Below are positions 44,092-51,941 of a DNA stretch of 64,000 bases, one piece after another. Origin of the DNA: CAIVVT01 sp052145115 (lineage in GTDB: Bacteria; Acidobacteriota; Terriglobia; Bryobacterales; Bryobacteraceae); the NCBI GenBank assembly GCA_052145115.1, contig JBKQPG010000099.1:99726-163725 (forward strand), given 5' to 3'. The notes beneath the pieces were generated by a model. It made no database searches. It saw only the letters and a list, made by a program, of their open reading frames with translations, and had not been told where the DNA came from. A program made the translations under genes and the position numbers. Numbering within the stretch: the first letter of the stretch is position 1; each line of letters starts with the position of its first letter.

Positions 44092-45144
44092 ATGTCCCAG
44101 AAGACGGTAGTCACGTTCGGCGAGGTGATGCTGCGGCTGGCCCCGCCGGGATTCGAGCGCTTTCTGACCACACCCCAGCTCGCGGCCACTTTCGGCGGCG
44201 GCGAGGCCAACGTGGCGGTTTCGCTGGCCAACTACGGCTTGCACGCGCGCTACGTGACGGCGCTGCCGGCCAATCACCCCATCAGCGACGCATTCCTGTA
44301 CCAGATGCGCGGCTTCGGCGTGGACGTCGGAGCGGTGAAACTCACCACCGGCCGCTGCGGCGTCTATTTCGTCGAAAGCGGCGCCAACCAGCGCCCTTCG
44401 AAGGTTACCTACGACCGCGCGCATTCCTCCATCGCCCAGGCCAAACCGGGTGATTTCGACTGGGCGGCGATCTTCACTGGCGCGGAGTGGTTCCACGTCA
44501 CCGGCATCACCCCGGCGCTGACCCAGAATTGCGCCGACCTGACGCTGGAGGCGCTGCAGGCCGCGCGCGCGGCGGGCGTCACCGTGTCGCTGGATTTGAA
44601 TTACCGCAAGAACCTGTGGAAATACGGCCAGACGGCGCGCGAGGTGATGTCGGAGCTCACGCGGCACGTCGACTACGTCATCGCCAACGAGGAGGATTGC
44701 CAGCAGGCGCTGGGGATCGAGGCCGGCGTGGACGTCGAATCCGGCCAGCTCGAAACGCAGAAGTACAAGGCCCTGGCGGAGCGCGTGCTGGCGGCCTACG
44801 CCAACGTCAAACTCATCGCCATCACGCTGCGCGAGAGCTTTTCGGCCTCGCACAACGGCTGGTCGGCGTGCCTGCTCGACAGCGCGCAGTTCGCCGTCAG
44901 CCGGCGCTACGACATCACGCACATCGTGGACCGCGTGGGCGGCGGCGACGCCTTCGCCGGCGGGCTGATCTACGGCCTGCTGAACCTGGGCGCGGCGGGC
45001 TTCAGCGGGGTGCAGGACGCGCTCGAATTCGCCGTGGCGGCGTCGTGTCTGAAACACTCGATTCCGGGCGACTTCAACCGCTTCTCGCGGGCCGAGGTGG
45101 AGGCGCTCGTGAAGGGCGGCGGCAGCGGGCGGGTGCAACGCTAG
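44092..45144 (+). CDS. kdgK: 2-dehydro-3-deoxygluconokinase (KDG kinase)
   Basis: A 350-residue PfkB kinase that phosphorylates 2-keto-3-deoxygluconate. VVTFGEVMLRLAPPGFERF and FGGGEANVAVSLANYG match KdgK; FHVTGITPALTQNC is typical of KDG kinases; DRVGGGDAFAGGLIYGL is the catalytic signature with GGGD as in other KDG kinases. It would feed uronate or sugar-acid breakdown. Other KDG pathway enzymes are not in the window. Confidence 0.88.
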   Translation: MSQKTVVTFGEVMLRLAPPGFERFLTTPQLAATFGGGEANVAVSLANYGLHARYVTALPANHPISDAFLYQMRGFGVDVGAVKLTTGRCGVYFVESGANQRPSKVTYDRAHSSIAQAKPGDFDWAAIFTGAEWFHVTGITPALTQNCADLTLEALQAARAAGVTVSLDLNYRKNLWKYGQTAREVMSELTRHVDYVIANEEDCQQALGIEAGVDVESGQLETQKYKALAERVLAAYANVKLIAITLRESFSASHNGWSACLLDSAQFAVSRRYDITHIVDRVGGGDAFAGGLIYGLLNLGAAGFSGVQDALEFAVAASCLKHSIPGDFNRFSRAEVEALVKGGGSGRVQR

Positions 45145-45183
45145 GTTTGCCCGGGCGCAACGCGGCGCCCGCCGCGGCCCGTC

Positions 45184-45189
45184 TATAAT
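45184..45189 (+). promoter_or_regulatory. Candidate -10 box of the VWA gene
   Basis: A perfect TATAAT lies 20 bases before the ATG at 45209, with no clear -35 sequence. The leader would be short. Confidence 0.4.
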
Positions 45190-45208
45190 CGTGACTAGAG
45201 GCCAGCTC

Positions 45209-46348
45209 ATGCACCCCGCGCGACTTCAGATTGTGTTGACGGCCGGCCTGCTCGCTGCGGCCTGCATGGCGCCCGCGGGCGCCGAGACCAAGCCCGCCGC
45301 CGGCCAGACCCCGCCCGCTGCGCCAGGCGCGGCTTCGAATCCTGCCGCGCCGCCGCAATCGGCGCCCCGGCAAACGCCGTCGCCCGCGGCCCCGGCGCCG
45401 CCGCCGGGCGCTTACCACGCCTCGGTCAGCGAGGTGCTCGTACCGGTGACGGTGACCGACGAGAAGGGCAAATTCGTCACCAACCTCGACCAGCGGGACT
45501 TTCAACTCTTCGACAATGGCAAACCGCAGGCCATCACTTACTTCACGCGCGAGCGCAACCAGCCGGTGGTGATCGGCTTCCTGGTCGACCTGAGCAACAC
45601 CAACCGCCTGCAATGGGACAAGCTGCGGGAGGCCATCGAGGACCTCATTTCGGCCACCATGGAGCCCGACGGCAAGACCGACAAGCGCTTCAGCGGCTAC
45701 CTGATCGGCTACGGCAGCGAGGCCGAGCTGATGGTCAACACGACCGCCGACCCCGAGGTGCTGCTGGAGCGCGTGCGCAAGCTCAAGCCCGGCGGCGGCT
45801 CGGCGCTCTACGATGCGATCCACATGGCGTGCACCAGCCGGACGCTGATCCAGGGCGAGCCGATCGAGCCCCGGCGCGTGATCGTGATCGTCGGCGACGG
45901 GCATGACACGTCCAGCAAAAAGACGCAGGAGGAGGTGCTGGAACTGGCGCAGCGCAACCTGGTGACGATTTACGGCGTATCGACGACCTCGTTCGGCTTC
46001 TACTCGGAGGGCGACGAGCGGCTGCGGAAGCTCACCAGCGCCACCGGCGGGCGCGTGGTCTATCCGCTGGAGGGGATTTACAAAGACGTCGACGGGTACC
46101 TGTCGCATCCCCAGGACGCGGGCAATTATTCGCTCGTGGTGGGCACCGGGGGCTACGCCTCGGCGATCATGCACGGGATCGTGGAGGCGGTCGCCGCCAC
46201 GGCCGGTGAGATCCAGTTGCAGTATCTGCTGCGCTACGTCCCTGCCGACACCGATGTGACGAGGAAGTACCGTAAGATCGAGGTGCGGGTGAACCTGCCC
46301 AACGTCACGGTGCGGGCCCGCGACGGCTACTATCCCGGGCCGCTCTGA
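45209..46348 (+). CDS. Secreted VWA-domain protein of acidobacterial type
   Basis: A 379-residue protein from ATG 45209 (AGAGG upstream; the in-frame GTG at 45191 is less likely). A signal peptide is followed by a Pro/Ala linker, then VPVTVTDEKGKFVTNL-type beta domain and a VWA domain. The MIDAS start is FLVDLSNTNRL, a variant of DxSxS; HACTSRT-like and VIVGDGHDTSSKK provide the rest. This architecture is very common in Acidobacteria and is thought to act in surface binding or extracellular protein assembly. Confidence 0.9.
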   Translation: MHPARLQIVLTAGLLAAACMAPAGAETKPAAGQTPPAAPGAASNPAAPPQSAPRQTPSPAAPAPPPGAYHASVSEVLVPVTVTDEKGKFVTNLDQRDFQLFDNGKPQAITYFTRERNQPVVIGFLVDLSNTNRLQWDKLREAIEDLISATMEPDGKTDKRFSGYLIGYGSEAELMVNTTADPEVLLERVRKLKPGGGSALYDAIHMACTSRTLIQGEPIEPRRVIVIVGDGHDTSSKKTQEEVLELAQRNLVTIYGVSTTSFGFYSEGDERLRKLTSATGGRVVYPLEGIYKDVDGYLSHPQDAGNYSLVVGTGGYASAIMHGIVEAVAATAGEIQLQYLLRYVPADTDVTRKYRKIEVRVNLPNVTVRARDGYYPGPL

Positions 46349-46483
46349 GCCCGGGCTGCGGACGCGAGGCCGGAGGCGCGGCGCACTCCGGGCCTGCGGC
46401 GCTTTGCTTTCACTCTCGGCGGCGCGGGGCCGATATGTAGGGTTGGAGCCCCTACGGGCGACTTTCCCCGGCGGACGATTGGT

Positions 46484-47263
46484 ATGCCAACGCTGATCAC
46501 ACGGCTGGCCGAGTACCGGGTCTTCGAGGCCCTGGGCGAGCCCTGCGGCGTGATGGTGGCCGATCCCCAGGCCAATGAGGCGGCGTTCCGTTTCCGCCGC
46601 GACTGGCAGGATTTCGCGGGCCACGAGGCCGAGGTGCTGGCGGCCATCGCCGCGGATCTGCCGGAGAAGGCGCGGGAGCTGGGCGTGCGGGCGTTCCTCC
46701 AATGGGTGGACGCCGATCTTTCCAACACCTTCCGCTGCGGTGAGCCGCGCACCACGCTGGCCCTGGACCTGGAGCGCACCGCCCAGACGCTGTTTGCGCG
46801 TGCCGTGCGCAGCACCGCCAAGCCCTACCAGACGCACCTGCCGGTGCGCTGCGTGGCCGCCGCCGGGCCGCTGCTCGACAATCCCGAAACGGATCGCGAG
46901 GAGTGGGTCGACGTGGACCTGCGCCTCAGCCGGGACCATTTCCTGGCGCGCATCCGCGGGCATTCCATGGAGCCCGAGATCCCGGACGGCAGCGTGTGTC
47001 TGTTCCGCCGCTACGCGGGCGGCAGCCGCGTGGGCAAGATCATGCTGCTGCACCAATTCACCGATGAGGGCGGCCTGGGCCGCTTCTCGGTGAAGCGCTA
47101 CCTGAGCCGCAAGCGCGAAAGCGCGGAAGGCTGGGAGCACGAACAGATCCGCATGCACTCGGAAAACCCCGATTTCAGCGAATGGGATCTGGCCGAGGAA
47201 GGCCGCTACGAGACCATCGGCGAGTTCGTGCGGGTGATCGCCGATCCGGAACTGGAACCGTAG
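46484..47263 (+). CDS. S24/LexA-type protease-fold protein without HTH
   Basis: A 259-residue protein. The C-terminal half is a peptidase S24-like domain: IRGHSMEPEIPDGS with Ser161 and FSVKRYLSRK with Lys204, the LexA/UmuD Ser-Lys dyad. The N-terminal half (about 110 residues) is not a helix-turn-helix DNA-binding domain and I do not recognise it. LexA-like proteins self-cleave in DNA damage; without an HTH this could be a stress or defence effector or a UmuD-like protein. It is a single gene before the FucI-like isomerase. Confidence 0.8.
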   Translation: MPTLITRLAEYRVFEALGEPCGVMVADPQANEAAFRFRRDWQDFAGHEAEVLAAIAADLPEKARELGVRAFLQWVDADLSNTFRCGEPRTTLALDLERTAQTLFARAVRSTAKPYQTHLPVRCVAAAGPLLDNPETDREEWVDVDLRLSRDHFLARIRGHSMEPEIPDGSVCLFRRYAGGSRVGKIMLLHQFTDEGGLGRFSVKRYLSRKRESAEGWEHEQIRMHSENPDFSEWDLAEEGRYETIGEFVRVIADPELEP

Positions 47264-47316
47264 CGCGAGCGCCCGCCGGCTGGTGCAGGTATGATGCTGT
47301 GTTGGGAGATCCAACC

Positions 47317-48732
47317 ATGCCACAACCCAAGAAAATGACATTCGGCGTGATCGTCGGCAACCGCGGCTTCTTCCCGGCGCACCTGGCGTTGAGCGGCCGC
47401 GAGGAGATGGTGCGGGTGCTCGAGGGCGCGGGCTACAACGTCGTCCTCCCGGGCGCCGGCGAGACCAAGGTCGGCGCCATCGAATCGCGGGCCGAGGCGC
47501 ACCTGTGCGGGAACCTGTTCCGCCGGCGCAAGGACGAAATCGACGGCGTCATCGTGACGCTGCCCAACTTCGGCGACGAGCGCGCCATCGCCGAGACGTT
47601 GAAGGTGGCCCAGCTCAACGTGCCCGTGCTGGTCCAGGCCACGCCCGACGAGGCCGGCCAGATGCTGATCTCGCACCGCCGCGACAGCTTTTGTGGCAAG
47701 ATGTCGGCGTGCAATAACCTGCGCCAGATCGACGTGCCCTACACGCTGACCGAACGCCACACCGTGGCGCCGGACTCCGACGCCTTCCGCGCCGATCTGG
47801 ACCGTTTCGCCGCCGTGTGCCGGGTCGTCAACGGCCTGCGCAAGCTGCGCGTCGGCTCCATCGGCGCGCGGCCCGCCGCTTTCAATACCGTGCGCTACAG
47901 CGAGAAGCTGCTGGCGCTGTCGGGCATCGACGTGGAAACCGTCGATCTGTCCGAGATCCTGGGCCGCATCGCCCGGATGCAGGACGACGACCCCGCGGCG
48001 CAGGCCAAGCTCAGCGAGATCAAGGCCTACACCTCGACCTCGTCGGTCCCCGAGCCGCAGCTTCTCAAGATGGCCAAGCTGGGCGCGGTGATCGCGCAGT
48101 GGATGGAACAGACCATGTGCACCGTCAGCGCGGTGCAGTGCTGGACGGCGCTCGAAGAGTACTTCGGCGTGGTGCCCTGCACCATCATGTCGATGATGAG
48201 CAACAACCTGCTGCCCAGCGCCTGCGAGGTGGACGTGTGCGGCGTGGTGGCCATGCAGGCCATGGCCTTGGCTTCCGGCACGCCCAGCGCGCTGCTCGAT
48301 TGGAACAACAACTATGGCGAGGACCCCAACAAGGCGGTCTGCTTCCACTGCTCCAACCTGCCCAAGGATTTCTTCTCCGAAGCCCGGATGGACTACCAGG
48401 AGATCATCGCCGGCGCGGTGGGCAAGCTGAACACCTTCGGCACCATCGTCGGCAAGGTGCGGCCCGCGCCCATGACCTTTTTCCGCGTCTCCACCGACGA
48501 CACGCTGGGCGAGGTGCGCGGCTACGTCGGCGAAGGCCGCTTCACCGACGATCCATTGAACACCTTCGGCGGAGCCGGCGTGGTCGAGATCCCGAACCTG
48601 CAGCGCCTGCTGCATTTCATCTGCGAGAACGGCTTCGAGCACCACGTCGCCGCCAACATGAGCTTGTGCGCCGGCGTGATCGAAGAGGCCTGCGACAAGT
48701 ACCTGCGCTGGGAGATCTACCGGCACTCCTAA
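47317..48732 (+). CDS. L-fucose/L-arabinose isomerase-family protein
   Basis: A 471-residue protein from ATG 47317 after GGGAGA. FGVIVGNRGFFPAHLALSG is the N-terminal motif of the FucI/AraA superfamily; DGVIVTLPNFGDE, LVQATPDEAG and TSSVPEPQLLKMAKLGAVI continue the fold, and CFHCSNLPKDFF with GAGVVEIPNL mark the C-terminal domain. It isomerises an aldose or acts on a related sugar; the exact substrate cannot be read. Confidence 0.85.
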   Translation: MPQPKKMTFGVIVGNRGFFPAHLALSGREEMVRVLEGAGYNVVLPGAGETKVGAIESRAEAHLCGNLFRRRKDEIDGVIVTLPNFGDERAIAETLKVAQLNVPVLVQATPDEAGQMLISHRRDSFCGKMSACNNLRQIDVPYTLTERHTVAPDSDAFRADLDRFAAVCRVVNGLRKLRVGSIGARPAAFNTVRYSEKLLALSGIDVETVDLSEILGRIARMQDDDPAAQAKLSEIKAYTSTSSVPEPQLLKMAKLGAVIAQWMEQTMCTVSAVQCWTALEEYFGVVPCTIMSMMSNNLLPSACEVDVCGVVAMQAMALASGTPSALLDWNNNYGEDPNKAVCFHCSNLPKDFFSEARMDYQEIIAGAVGKLNTFGTIVGKVRPAPMTFFRVSTDDTLGEVRGYVGEGRFTDDPLNTFGGAGVVEIPNLQRLLHFICENGFEHHVAANMSLCAGVIEEACDKYLRWEIYRHS

Positions 48733-48855
48733 GCGCCGGGGGGCCGCAACTCGACGCCGCAGCCGCATGAGCGGTTGCGGCGTTCTTCATTCGCAGCAAG
48801 GACTCGCGCTGTTGGCGCAGACCCTCGCTTTGTGGTGCAGACCATGCTTTGTGGC

Positions 48856-48894
48856 GCAGACATTCGTGTCTGCCGCGTCGACATTCGTGTCGAC
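48856..48894. repeat. Tandem hairpin pair after the isomerase gene
   Basis: GCAGAC-ATTCGT-GTCTGC (48856-48873) and GTCGAC-ATTCGT-GTCGAC (48877-48894) share the same loop but have different, self-complementary stems. They follow TTTGTGGC and degenerate copies of GTGCAGACC at 48815-48845. The design matches 32265-32304. Confidence 0.75.
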
Positions 48895-48925
48895 GTCCGC
48901 CTGGCACGCCGATGCACCCGCTGCT

Positions 48926-49375
48926 TCACAGTCGGGGCTCTGAAACACCTCGCGACACGCGTCCCACCGGCGGCTCCAGCTCCACCCGGAACGCTTCATC
49001 CACCGGCACGCGCCACGCCGTCGCGAGCCGGTTGGTCTCATTCGCCAGGCCGGCCACGGCCAGCGTCTCGGCGAACATCGCGGGCGTCATCCCTCCAGCC
49101 AGCGCCGCGGCGGTGTGCGAATGCAGGCAATACTCGCAGCCGTTGGTGGCGCTGACGGCGATGTAGATCAACTGCTTGGTCAGCGGATCGAGCGCGCCCG
49201 GCGCCATCACGTTCTTGACCTGTTCCCAGATGCGCGCCAGCGTCGGCGGATGGTTGGCCAGCGCTTTCCAGATGTTGTTGATGAAATCGGTTTTGCGCGT
49301 GGCGCGGATGTCGTCGTAAACGGCGCGCACCTCGGGCGGAGCTTCGTCGTACTCGATCAGGCGATTCAGGCTCAT
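48926..49375 (-). CDS. Carboxymuconolactone decarboxylase/AhpD-like protein
   Basis: A 149-residue helical protein from ATG 49375. The redox motif CEYCLHSH (about 84-91) is the AhpD-family CxxC-xxH; YDDIRATRKTDFINNIWKALANHP is typical of the family. It may act in peroxide defence or as a general reductant. The last dozen residues are low in complexity. It converges with the isomerase gene. Confidence 0.87.
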   Translation of the reverse strand: MSLNRLIEYDEAPPEVRAVYDDIRATRKTDFINNIWKALANHPPTLARIWEQVKNVMAPGALDPLTKQLIYIAVSATNGCEYCLHSHTAAALAGGMTPAMFAETLAVAGLANETNRLATAWRVPVDEAFRVELEPPVGRVSRGVSEPRL

Positions 49376-49513
49376 GCCGTTATTGTGCCTGACGCCGCGC
49401 GCCGGGGCATCGAGAATGCAGGCGCCGAATCGTGCTACCGTGACCAGAGCCCGGCGCCTGGGACTTGACGCGCCGGCGGAGCGCAAGCTGCCCATTCAAA
49501 CAACGCGAGGTGA

Positions 49514-49930
49514 ATGATGGCTCTCGATGTGCGCGGGGTGACGACCTTGCTGCAGGTTTACGACATGCCACGCGCGGTGCGGTTCTATCGCGACGTGCTG
49601 GGGTTCGAGATCGTGAGCACATCACCGGTCCTGGGCCCGGATCGGTTTCACTGGGTATCGCTGCGGCTGGGTGGCGCGGAGCTGATGCTGAACACGGCTT
49701 ATGAGTTCGACGAACAGCGGCCAGCCGAGCCCGATGCCGCGCGCACGGCGGCGCACAACGACACGGGGCTGTTTTTCGGCTGTCCGGATGTGGATGCAGC
49801 ATACGCAGAACTCGGGGCCAAGGGCGTCGTCGTGAAGGCTCCGAGCGTCACCGGCTATGGCATGAAGCAGATCTACTTTCACGACCCCGACGGGTTCTGC
49901 ATCTGCTTCCAATGGCCGGCGGAGAAGTGA
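49514..49930 (+). CDS. VOC superfamily protein (glyoxalase/bleomycin-resistance fold)
   Basis: A 138-residue protein with GAGG before a tandem ATGATG start (49514 or 49517). MPRAVRFYRDVLGFEIVS is the first VOC motif, and TGYGMKQIYFHDPDGFCICFQWP the last, with a metal-binding Glu-position replaced by other residues. Members bind metals and act as lyases, dioxygenases or drug-binding proteins. Specific role unknown. Confidence 0.87.
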   Translation: MMALDVRGVTTLLQVYDMPRAVRFYRDVLGFEIVSTSPVLGPDRFHWVSLRLGGAELMLNTAYEFDEQRPAEPDAARTAAHNDTGLFFGCPDVDAAYAELGAKGVVVKAPSVTGYGMKQIYFHDPDGFCICFQWPAEK

Positions 49931-49949
49931 GCTCGGCCCGCCCGCCGCA

Positions 49950-50912
49950 TCAGCCCTGAATCAAGCCGAACGCTTTCTTCATCGACGCGATCGTCGTCTG
50001 CAGGGCCTGGTCCGGCGGCATCGCCCGCAGCGCCGCGTTGAACGGCTCGCAGCGCGCCGGCGCGTCGCAGCCCAGCGCGTTCAGCGTGTTGAGGAATCCG
50101 GCCAAGTCGATGACGCCGGTGGCGCATGGCAGCTCGCGCTTGCCATCCTGCTGCTGATCGACGGGGATGCCAACCGGCGCGTCGTTGAGATCGATGCTGA
50201 CGACGTCGTGCGGCGTGAGCGTCTTCAGATCCGCAATCGTCCCGCCTGAGGTGTACCAATGCCACGAGTCGAGGACGAAGCCCACGTTCGGCCGGCCCAT
50301 CGCCGCGAACAGCTCCTTCATCTCGGGCATGGAATGGATGAAGGAGTAGCGGCTGGACGTCCACAGCGTCTTAGGCGCGACGAATTCGATCCCCAGCCGG
50401 CAGCCATGATCGCCCAGCACGCCCGCCGCCTGGCCCAGCCGCTGCGAATGCAGCTTGAAATTCTCGAGATACGTCAGCGTGGCGTGGGCCGGCATGATCC
50501 ACGTCCCGACCCGCGTTACGCCGGCGCGCTGGAGCGCCGCGGCGGTGGCCGGCAACGCGCGCAGGCCCGCCTGAAACTCTTCCTCGCTCTTTCTGAACTC
50601 GACCGGCAGCCCGGCCTGGGCCCACACGATGCCCTTTTCCTTCATGCGCTGGAGGAATCGCTCGACGTCGGCTGGCGGTGCCGACGCCAGCCACCCCGAG
50701 TCCGCCTCGATCGCCTGGAAACCGTATTGCGCGGCGTAGTCCAGCGCCAGCGCCATCGTCGCCTTCACGCCGATCGCGCCGCACGAAAGGTAGATCTTCA
50801 TCTTCGTGTTCGGCCTGTCGGCGGCGCGCGCCAGCGCCCCCACTGCACCCAATGCCGCGCCCGCCGCGGCCAGAGGAATGCCGCCCATCATCGCTCGCCG
50901 TGTGATGTCCAT
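49950..50912 (-). CDS. Tat-exported sugar isomerase/epimerase-like TIM barrel
   Basis: A 320-residue xylose-isomerase-like protein. MDITRRAMMGGIPLAAAGAALG is a twin-arginine leader, so it is exported. YLSCGAIGVKATMA starts the barrel, LGIEFVAPKTLWT provides a Glu, and VGFVLDSWHWYTSGG and VVSIDLNDAPVG the Asp/His metal site. It belongs to the exported sugar enzymes seen at 9.7-17.7 kb. Reaction unknown. Confidence 0.85.
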   Translation of the reverse strand: MDITRRAMMGGIPLAAAGAALGAVGALARAADRPNTKMKIYLSCGAIGVKATMALALDYAAQYGFQAIEADSGWLASAPPADVERFLQRMKEKGIVWAQAGLPVEFRKSEEEFQAGLRALPATAAALQRAGVTRVGTWIMPAHATLTYLENFKLHSQRLGQAAGVLGDHGCRLGIEFVAPKTLWTSSRYSFIHSMPEMKELFAAMGRPNVGFVLDSWHWYTSGGTIADLKTLTPHDVVSIDLNDAPVGIPVDQQQDGKRELPCATGVIDLAGFLNTLNALGCDAPARCEPFNAALRAMPPDQALQTTIASMKKAFGLIQG

Positions 50913-51007
50913 GTCGACTCCCGCTGCAGAGTCTATCGCAGCCGCGCGTGTGGCGGGTCAGTTTTGTTTTGCTGTTAATCGGAACCTCGCCCGAAGGTAA
51001 GTGCCGG

Positions 51008-51013
51008 TATAAT
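51008..51013 (+). promoter_or_regulatory. Candidate -10 box, possibly leaderless gene
   Basis: A perfect TATAAT ends 10 bases before the ATG at 51024, so the transcript would have almost no leader. No good -35 or ribosome site is visible. Confidence 0.45.
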
Positions 51014-51023
51014 CATTGCTGCA

Positions 51024-51833
51024 ATGTTCTGCCCTGTATGCCGCAGTGAATATCGCTCAAACTTTACACGCTGTGCTGATTGTGACGTGGACCTAGTCGC
51101 AGAACTTCCCAAGGACTGGCTGGATAAAGCCGACGTCGGCACGGTCGGCGTTCTCACGCTTGACGACGGTGAGTGTTTGACGGCGGAGATTGTCGATTTC
51201 AATGACGCACGCAGCGAACTCGTTGTTGAAGTTGTCTCCTCCAAGCGCCCCCATCCGCACAACAGTGAGCGAGGCCGCGCCATCCCTGTCAGCCGTGTTG
51301 TCTCTTTCGAGCCCCGATCGCGTGCGGAGCAACCGTGGCCGTACTCCGACCCCTGCCGGGGTGCGTCCCTCTCCTTTGCACGGTTTGTCTTGCTGGCGAC
51401 GCTGTTCCTCTCCTGGACGGTTGGCAGCGTGCCGCTATTCCTCCTGCTGATAAGAAGGCCCTATGGAGTTCAAGAGGCGTCGGTGATCGCGTACACGATT
51501 TTTGTGGTGTTCTTCACGTTCGCCTCTACCGGAAGCACAAGCGGGAAGGACACTCCCCGTTACATGTTCACGTGCCCTGCTGTCCAGACTCAGGTTTCTC
51601 GCCTGCTCTGGTGCCATCTCGGCTTTCTCGTTGCACTTTTCGCCCTCCAAACTGCGGCGCTGGCGGTCCGTCCGAATTTGCCCGATTGGTGGAACATCGA
51701 AAACGGTCAGGGTCGGCGCGGAGGGACCCCGTTTGAACTTGCCCTGCTGTTTCTGTGCCTCGGCCTCGGGTACGCTCAAGTTTTCACCAACCGGCGACTT
51801 CTCGACCGTGCACATCGGGAGTTCGCTTCATAA
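51024..51833 (+). CDS. Membrane protein with N-terminal zinc ribbon
   Basis: A 269-residue protein starting CPVCRSEYRSNFTRCADCDV, a double CxxC zinc ribbon, followed by a soluble segment with a conserved-looking beta region, then about four membrane spans (ARFVLLATLFLSW, VIAYTIFVVFFTF, LLWCHLGFLVALFAL, ALLFLCLGLGYAQVF). Composition is AT-richer than neighbours, suggesting transfer or lineage-specific origin. Function unknown. Confidence 0.65.
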   Translation: MFCPVCRSEYRSNFTRCADCDVDLVAELPKDWLDKADVGTVGVLTLDDGECLTAEIVDFNDARSELVVEVVSSKRPHPHNSERGRAIPVSRVVSFEPRSRAEQPWPYSDPCRGASLSFARFVLLATLFLSWTVGSVPLFLLLIRRPYGVQEASVIAYTIFVVFFTFASTGSTSGKDTPRYMFTCPAVQTQVSRLLWCHLGFLVALFALQTAALAVRPNLPDWWNIENGQGRRGGTPFELALLFLCLGLGYAQVFTNRRLLDRAHREFAS

Positions 51834-51941
51834 TCCTGTGCGTGCGACTTTCTCCCGGGCGACAGTCGGCAAAATCGGAAAGCGGCCCAGGGCCGCCGCG
51901 CGTCGCCCCGCGCGGCTTTTGGCTATAGTGGCCCAGTGGGC

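Noticed and set aside
46484..47263. LexA repressor
   Set aside because: The Ser-Lys protease domain is present but no DNA-binding HTH, so it cannot be called lexA.
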